From assembly GCF_013363995.1 (NCBI RefSeq), contig NZ_JABWGO010000003.1:248001-312000 (forward strand): a DNA stretch of 64,000 nucleotides, given 5' to 3'. The notes below the pieces were generated by a model. That model saw nothing but the letters and a program-made list of their open reading frames with translations. It did not search any database and was not told the DNA's origin. A program made the position numbers and the translations under genes. The stretch comes from Nonomuraea rhodomycinica. Its GTDB lineage: Bacteria; Actinomycetota; Actinomycetes; Streptosporangiales; Streptosporangiaceae. This document shows positions 59,590 to 64,000 of this stretch, in pieces (position 1 is the stretch's first letter; each line of letters starts with the position of its first letter).

Positions 59590-59618
59590 CCGTTGAGGAA
59601 CCGCAGGTTCCTCAACGG
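59590..59618. promoter_or_regulatory. WYL regulator operator, 13-bp perfect arms
   Basis: CCGTTGAGGAACC (59590-59602) and GGTTCCTCAACGG (59606-59618) around a 3-nt spacer. It lies 17 nt upstream of the WYL gene start and 73 nt upstream of the divergent VOC gene, so both may be regulated. Confidence 0.88.
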
Positions 59619-59690
59619 CTTCTACTGTTCCTTCCCTACCGCGACACACCGGGCAGGACGGTCCTGCCGGGCAACCGAGGGAGCGTTCGC

Positions 59691-60107
59691 ATGCTGCGTG
59701 GATTCGCCACCGTCAACCTGTTCGCCGACGACCTGGCCGCCGCCCGCGACTGGTACGCCGAGCTGCTCGGCGTCCAGCCGTACTTCGAGGTGCCCGGGCC
59801 GGACGGCCGGCCGGCGTACGTCGAGTTCCGGGTGGGGGACTACCGGCACGAGCTGGGCATCGTGCGCGGCCCCCACGGCCCGGGCTCCGGCGCGGCCGGG
59901 CCCTCCGGCGTGGTCCTGTACTGGGCGGTCGACGACGTGGAGGCCACGCTGGAGCGGCTGTTCGCGCTGGGCGCCGAGGAGCACGAGGGCGTCGTGGACC
60001 GCGGGGGCAACGGGTTCGTGACGGCGTCCGTGGTGGACCCGTTCGGGAACGTGCTCGGGATCATGACCAACCCGCACTACATGGAGGTGCTCGGGGCGCG
60101 CGGCTGA
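59691..60107 (+). CDS. VOC family (glyoxalase/bleomycin-resistance fold) protein
   Basis: 138 aa, two paired beta-alpha-beta-beta-beta units. Segments VNLFADDLAAARDWYAELLGVQPYF, VEFRVGDYRHELGIV (metal-ligand positions His and Glu-like) and VVDPFGNVLGIM are typical. Function in this fold ranges from glyoxalase to dioxygenase or antibiotic binding. ATG preceded by GAGG 8 or so nt away. Probably under the WYL regulator, a common WYL-VOC pairing. Confidence 0.9.
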   Translation: MLRGFATVNLFADDLAAARDWYAELLGVQPYFEVPGPDGRPAYVEFRVGDYRHELGIVRGPHGPGSGAAGPSGVVLYWAVDDVEATLERLFALGAEEHEGVVDRGGNGFVTASVVDPFGNVLGIMTNPHYMEVLGARG

Positions 60108-60203
60108 CGGACGATCCAGAGGAGGGGGCCTGGGGAGCGGGGTGACACGCCGCCGGGGGCGGCCGCCTCTCCCGGCCGCCGGGGCGGGGCTTAACCTGCG
60201 GTC

Positions 60204-61895
60204 ATGGGGCGGGGGAGCGCGACGGCGCTGGTGGGCGCCGCGACGGCGGCGGCGCTGCTGTGCGGGTGCGGCGGCCCGGCCGCCGCACCTCCTGGCGCCG
60301 CGACGGCCGCCCTCCAGACCACGACGCCCCACAGCCGTGCGACGGCCACGCCTCAGGCCACGCCGTCGGCTCAGGCCACGCCGTCGGCGGCGCCGCCCGC
60401 GCAGCCGCCGCCCGCCCTCGGCCCGGCCGCCGTGGCCGCCGCCGTCTCCGGGCTCGACGGGATCGCGCGCGACGTGATGCGCCGCACCGGTGTGCCCGGC
60501 ATGGCCGTCACCGTCGTGTACCGGGACCGGGTGGCCTACCTCAAGGGGTTCGGGGTGCGCCGCGCCGGGAGCCCCGGCGCCGTCGGCCCGGACACGGTCT
60601 TCCAGCTCGCCTCCGTCTCCAAGCCGCTGGCCACCACCGTGGTCGCGCGGGCGGTCGGGCAGCGGGCCGGCGGATCGCGCGCCGTGGGCTGGGACGACCC
60701 GGTCGTCCGGCACGACCCCGGGTTCGCGCTCAAGGACCCCTGGGTGACCCGGCACGTGACGCTGGCCGACCTGTTCTCCCACCGCAGCGGCCTGCCCGAC
60801 CACGCGGGCGACCTGCTGGAGGACCTGGGGTACGGCCGTCGCCACATCCTGGAACGCCTGCGCGACGAGCCCCTCGGCCCGTTCCGCGCCCGGTACGCCT
60901 ACACCAACTTCGGCTTCACCGAGGCGGCGCTCGCCGTGGCCCGGGCCCGCGGCCTGTCGTGGGAGGAGCTGTCGCGGACGCTGCTGTACGAGCCGCTGGG
61001 CATGCGCTCCACCAGCTCCTCCTTCGCCGCGTACGCGCGGGCGCCCGACCGCGCCGCCCTCCACGTGCGGGTGGACGGGCACTGGGAGGCCCGCCACGTC
61101 CGCGACCCGCAGGCCCAGTCGCCGGCGGGCGGCGCCGGCTCCACGGCCCGCGACCTCGGCGCCTGGCTGCGCCTCCAGCTCGCCGGCGGCGTGTACGCGG
61201 GCAGGCGGCTCATCGAGCGCTCCGCGCTCGACCGGACGTACCTGCCGCACATCCTGTCCGCCCCGCCCACGGCCCCGTACGGCCGGCCCGGCTTCTACGG
61301 CCTCGGCTGGAACGTGACCTACGACGACCTCGGGCGGCTCCAGCTCGGCCACTCCGGCGCGTTCCGGCTGGGCGCGGCCACGAACGTGACGATGCTGCCG
61401 TCGGAGGGGCTCGGCATCGTGGTGCTCACCAACGGCGAGCCCGTCGGCGCCGCCGAGGCCGTGGCGCTGACGTTCCTCGACGTCGCCCGGCACGGCCGCC
61501 CCACCGTGGACTGGCTGCGGCTGGCCGGCGCGGCGTTCGCCGCCATGGAGCGCGACGAGCGGCCGGCGACCGACTACGGCCGGCCGCCCGCGCACGCCGC
61601 GCCCGCCCGGCCGGCGCGCGCCTACACGGGCGGGTACGCCAACGGCCATTACGGCCCGCTCACCGTCGCGCAGGAAGGCGGCGGGCTCGTCATGCGGCTC
61701 GGGCCGAAGCCCCTCCGGCTGCCGCTGCGCCACTACGCCGGCGACACCTTCGCCTACCTCACGCCGGGCGAGAACTCCGTGGGCCTGGACGGCGTCCGCT
61801 TCATCATGGGAGCGGACGGCCGGGCCGCGAAGGTCACCGTGGCCGGCCTCGACCACACCGGGCTCGGCACGTTCACCCGCCGCCCCTCCTCCTGA
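60204..61895 (+). CDS. Serine hydrolase lipoprotein (class C beta-lactamase/DD-peptidase fold)
   Basis: 563 aa. N-terminal lipoprotein signal (LLCGCGG, Cys near 20 or 22), then a Pro/Ala/Thr linker of about 50 residues with the repeat ATPSAQ. The penicillin-binding-like domain has the active SxxK as ASVSKPL, second motif YTNFG and third HSG in LGHSGAF. The C-terminal 130 or so residues resemble DUF3471-type tails. Anchored outside the membrane; likely an esterase or DD-peptidase, beta-lactamase activity not implied. No operon partner. The linker is encoded by a microrepeat. Confidence 0.9.
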   Translation: MGRGSATALVGAATAAALLCGCGGPAAAPPGAATAALQTTTPHSRATATPQATPSAQATPSAAPPAQPPPALGPAAVAAAVSGLDGIARDVMRRTGVPGMAVTVVYRDRVAYLKGFGVRRAGSPGAVGPDTVFQLASVSKPLATTVVARAVGQRAGGSRAVGWDDPVVRHDPGFALKDPWVTRHVTLADLFSHRSGLPDHAGDLLEDLGYGRRHILERLRDEPLGPFRARYAYTNFGFTEAALAVARARGLSWEELSRTLLYEPLGMRSTSSSFAAYARAPDRAALHVRVDGHWEARHVRDPQAQSPAGGAGSTARDLGAWLRLQLAGGVYAGRRLIERSALDRTYLPHILSAPPTAPYGRPGFYGLGWNVTYDDLGRLQLGHSGAFRLGAATNVTMLPSEGLGIVVLTNGEPVGAAEAVALTFLDVARHGRPTVDWLRLAGAAFAAMERDERPATDYGRPPAHAAPARPARAYTGGYANGHYGPLTVAQEGGGLVMRLGPKPLRLPLRHYAGDTFAYLTPGENSVGLDGVRFIMGADGRAAKVTVAGLDHTGLGTFTRRPSS

Positions 61896-62034
61896 GGACG
61901 ACGCGGTGGCGCTCGCCGCGCGGCCACCACACCTCCGGCAGGCCGATCCGGGCGGCGCGCGGCGGGTCGAGCGGCCTGTCTACGATGGGCTCCGCCTCGG
62001 GGGACGTCCGCGAGGCCCGTACCGAGGAGGTCGC

Positions 62035-62748
62035 GTGCCCGAGACGTTGACGATCGCGGTCGCCCAGCCCCTGTCCGTGCCGCACGACGTCGCGGCCAAC
62101 GCCGCCGCGCACGCCCGCGCCGTGCGGTCCGCCGCGGCGCGGGTCGTCGTCTTCCCCGAGCTGTCGCTGACCGGGTACGAGCTGGACGCGGAGACCGTCG
62201 CCCCGGGCGACGCGCGGCTGGATCCGCTCGTGGCCGCGTGCGCCGAGACGGGGGCCGTGGCGCTGGCCGGCGCGCCCGTGGACGGGGACGGCGCGCCGCA
62301 CATCGCGACGCTGGCCGTCGACGGGAGCGGCGTCACCGTCGCCTACCGCAAGATGTACCTCGGCGCCGAGGAGGCCGTCCGGTTCGCGCCCGGCGGGCAG
62401 CCGCGCCTGCTCGACGTGGACGGCTGGCGGCTCGGCCTCGCCGTCTGCAAGGACACCGGTGTCCCCGAGCACGCCGCGGCGACGGCCGGCCTCGGGATCG
62501 ACGCGTACGTGGCCGGCACGGTGAAGCACGCCCACGAGGCGGAGCTCCAGGCCGAGCGTGCCCGGCGCATCGCCGCCGGGCACGGGGTCTGGGTCGCGGT
62601 GGCGAGCTTCGCCGGGGCGACCGGGGGCGGGTTCGCCGAGACGGCGGGCCGCTCCGGGGTCTGGGCGCCCGGGGGCGAGCTGGTGGCCCAGGCCGGTCCG
62701 GAGAGCGGCGCGGTCCTGACGACGAAGCTCACCCGAAGCTCACGGTGA
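62035..62748 (+). CDS. Carbon-nitrogen hydrolase (nitrilase superfamily)
   Basis: 237 aa with the complete triad: Glu in VVVFPELSLTGYELD, Lys in VAYRKMYLGAEE and Cys in LGLAVCKDTGVPEH. Start GTG 62035 with GAGGAGG 4 nt upstream. Short for the superfamily (usually 260-300), lacking a longer C-terminal tail. Amidase or carbamoylase activity likely; substrate unknown. The stop overlaps a GTG that begins a repeat-encoded small ORF. Confidence 0.9.
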   Translation: MPETLTIAVAQPLSVPHDVAANAAAHARAVRSAAARVVVFPELSLTGYELDAETVAPGDARLDPLVAACAETGAVALAGAPVDGDGAPHIATLAVDGSGVTVAYRKMYLGAEEAVRFAPGGQPRLLDVDGWRLGLAVCKDTGVPEHAAATAGLGIDAYVAGTVKHAHEAELQAERARRIAAGHGVWVAVASFAGATGGGFAETAGRSGVWAPGGELVAQAGPESGAVLTTKLTRSSR

Positions 62749-62900
62749 GGTCGTCCACGAAGCCTTCGACGAACGCCTCCCGAGAGGCGCTCCGCGAAGC
62801 CTTCGACGACGCCTCCCGAGAGGCCCTCCGCGACGCCTTCCGCGACGCCTTCCGCGAGGCCCTCCGCGAGGCCCTCCGCGAAGCCGTCCTGACCGGATGA
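62745..62900 (+). repeat. 12-bp tandem repeat block that can encode a 51-aa helical peptide
   Basis: From about 62775 to 62890 the sequence is built from degenerate 12-bp units such as GCCTTCCGCGAC and GCCCTCCGCGAG, with a nested 36-bp period in the first half. Read from GTG 62745, which overlaps the preceding stop, it gives a 51-aa frame with REAL/RDAF four-residue repeats (SREALREAFDDASREAL onward), ending at TGA 62900. The peptide would be a strongly amphipathic helix. The minus strand is also open through it, so coding is unproven; no SD is visible other than by coupling. Confidence 0.5.
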
Positions 62901-62987
62901 CCGTTGGGCCCTGGGCCCCGGGACCTCCGGCCCTGCCGGACCGCCGCCCCGTGGCGATGCGATGGAGGGGACGAAGGAGGGACCATC

Positions 62988-63833
62988 ATGATCGTTGTGG
63001 GTGTCGACGGCTCGATGCCGGCCCGGGCCGCGGTGGAGTGGGCCGCCGGCGACGCTCTCCGCGCGCACGTGCCTCTGCGCATCGTGCACGCCGTGGACCG
63101 CTCGCCGTACCAGATCGACCGGTTCGGGCCCGCAGACCGGCCCGACACGCTGACCCGGGAGGGGCGCCGGGCCCTGGACGAGGCGCTGGCGCTGGCCCGC
63201 GAACGGCAGCCCGGCGTGGAGGTCACCACCGCCCTGGTCGAAGGCGCGCCGGCCGTCGTGCTGCGCGAGGAGGCGGCCCGCGCGGACGAGCTCGTCGTCG
63301 GCAGCCGCGGCCTCGGCGGCCTGACCGGGGCGCTGCTCGGCTCCGTCAGCGCGCACCTCGCCGGCAAGGTCGCGTGTCCGGTCGTGGCCGTGCGCGCCGA
63401 GCGGCGTCCCGTGCGCGGCGAGGTCGCGGTGGGCGTGGACGGGTCGCCCGAGTGCGAGGCCGCCCTGGAGTACGCGTTCGCGCAGGCCCGGCTCCGGGGC
63501 GCCACCCTGCGGGTGGTCCACGCCTGGCAGCTTCCGGTCCACGTGTTCGCGCCGGAGATCTCGTACGAGATGGACCAGGTCCGCGCCGCCCAGCACGAGG
63601 CGGTCGTCGGGCGGCTGGCGGCGTTCGAGCGGCGCCACCCCGAGGTCAGGGTCGTCGAGGAGACCCCGTGCGGCCAGCCGGTGGACGCGCTGACCGCCGC
63701 GTCGGCCGGCGCCGACCTGCTGGTCGTCGGCTCGCACGGGCGGGGCGCGCTCGGCGCGGCGCTGCTCGGCTCCGTCAGCCGGGGCGTCCTGCACCACGCG
63801 CGCTGCGCCGTCGCCGTCGTCCGCCCCGCCTGA
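62988..63833 (+). CDS. Universal stress protein, two UspA domains
   Basis: 281 aa, two UspA folds: residues 1-135 and 145-281. Both have the ATP-binding G-2x-G-9x-GS motif (GSRGLGGLTGALLGSVS and GSHGRGALGAALLGSVS), each followed by the conserved C-P/C-A-V-V-V strand. Ligand-binding Asp in VVGVDGSMPA and VGVDGSPECEA. ATG 62988 has GGAGGGA 5 nt upstream. Such proteins help in dormancy and hypoxia in actinomycetes. A hairpin follows. Confidence 0.94.
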   Translation: MIVVGVDGSMPARAAVEWAAGDALRAHVPLRIVHAVDRSPYQIDRFGPADRPDTLTREGRRALDEALALARERQPGVEVTTALVEGAPAVVLREEAARADELVVGSRGLGGLTGALLGSVSAHLAGKVACPVVAVRAERRPVRGEVAVGVDGSPECEAALEYAFAQARLRGATLRVVHAWQLPVHVFAPEISYEMDQVRAAQHEAVVGRLAAFERRHPEVRVVEETPCGQPVDALTAASAGADLLVVGSHGRGALGAALLGSVSRGVLHHARCAVAVVRPA

Positions 63834-63846
63834 CGGCGACGGGCGC

Positions 63847-63869
63847 CCCGTGCCGAGAGGCGGCACGGG
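63847..63869 (+). terminator. Hairpin after the universal stress gene
   Basis: Perfect 9-bp stem CCCGTGCCG (63847-63855) / CGGCACGGG (63861-63869) with a 5-nt loop, 13 nt after the stop. Confidence 0.75.
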
Positions 63870-63875
63870 CGGTCC

Positions 63876-64000
63876 ACCCGCTCGCGCGCCGCGTCCGGGC
63901 CGAACACCCGCACCGACCCCGGCGGGCACGGCAGCAGCGTGACGATCAGCCGGATCGTGGTGGTCCTGCCCGCGCCGCGCACCCCCCTCCTTCCCGCCGG
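63876..64000 (-). pseudogene. Remnant of an ABC transporter ATP-binding domain
   Basis: On the minus strand the translation RGAGRTTTIRLIVTLLPCPPGSVRVFGPDAARER follows the Walker A region of drug-exporter-type ABC ATPases (usually GAGKTTTIRLL, then G-x-V-x-V-x-G). The Walker A lysine is replaced by Arg. Homology stops near 63876, without Q-loop, signature or Walker B, and runs into unrelated sequence. It reads from the window edge, so the 5' part cannot be judged. A decayed fragment is more likely than a gene. Confidence 0.5.

Noticed and set aside
62343..63982. Minus-strand frames across the nitrilase and universal stress genes
   Set aside because: Shadow frames. Only the short segment at 63876-64000 has recognisable ABC ATPase similarity.

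Overview
The window is about 70% G+C with dense, largely operonic genes. It carries RbpA, an Lnt/Ppm1 pair, a F420-type PPOX protein, an actinobacterial HelD, paired ClpP subunits and sugar ABC transporters without their own ATPase. Together these point to a filamentous high-GC actinomycete chromosome, most likely Streptosporangiales-like (for example Nonomuraea or Streptosporangium). That placement is inferred from gene content; no rRNA or other phylogenetic marker is present. I found no rRNA, convincing tRNA, CRISPR array, insertion sequence or phage module. This looks like ordinary chromosome rich in regulators and transport genes.

Layout. 0-3.3 kb: truncated ROK repressor with a perfect palindromic operator, then a HelD-type RNA polymerase-recycling helicase. 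3.3-7.4 kb: a long non-coding leader, then lipoprotein N-acyltransferase with a repetitive N-terminal extension, polyprenyl-phosphate mannose synthase and FxsA. 7.6-13.2 kb: an ECF sigma/membrane partner pair; a TetR repressor with twin operators and a divergent oxidoreductase-MFS-FMN reductase operon whose leader is a 13-bp tandem repeat. 13.2-17.2 kb: trpB-trpA-gntR facing a cyclase-family gene across a shared GntR-like operator region. 17.3-19.1 kb: a DUF5685 protein with a 16-cysteine tail, and rbpA behind a textbook SigR promoter. 19.2-24.6 kb: membrane protein with orphan operators, HxlR/SnoaL pair, UMF1-type MFS, GDPD and two RNA-modification-type methyltransferases. 24.6-29.2 kb: MoxR-DUF58-VWA operon facing a truncated pseudokinase membrane protein, and a DUF2268 metalloprotease. 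29.2-32.4 kb: a NarL-type two-component system facing a clpP pair.

32.5-58 kb is largely a glycoside-utilisation region. It has a GH78 alpha-L-rhamnosidase with AraC regulator; a LacI-controlled ABC operon ending in an unrecognised 401-aa protein; and a second, paralogous ABC operon continuing into a DeoR regulator and a 1252-aa GH106-like enzyme. Between these lie a NACHT-type membrane NTPase, a PPOX protein, RbsD and an SMR/TetR efflux pair. Neither ABC system has an ATPase gene, so both probably borrow a shared MsiK-type ATPase encoded elsewhere. 58-64 kb: WYL regulator with ACT protein and divergent VOC protein, a lipoprotein serine hydrolase, a nitrilase-family amidohydrolase followed by a 12-bp tandem repeat that can encode a small helical peptide, a UspA protein, and an ABC ATPase remnant at the edge.

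Recurring themes are divergent regulator/target pairs with visible dyad operators, 4-nt stop/start overlaps inside operons, and many short tandem duplications placed in leaders or at gene ends. The observations I rate highest are the N-lobe-only pseudokinase opposite MoxR, the Cys-rich tail of the DUF5685 protein, the unknown protein in the LacI operon, the third LacI operator outside its operon, the repeat-encoded small ORF and the clpP/two-component arrangement.
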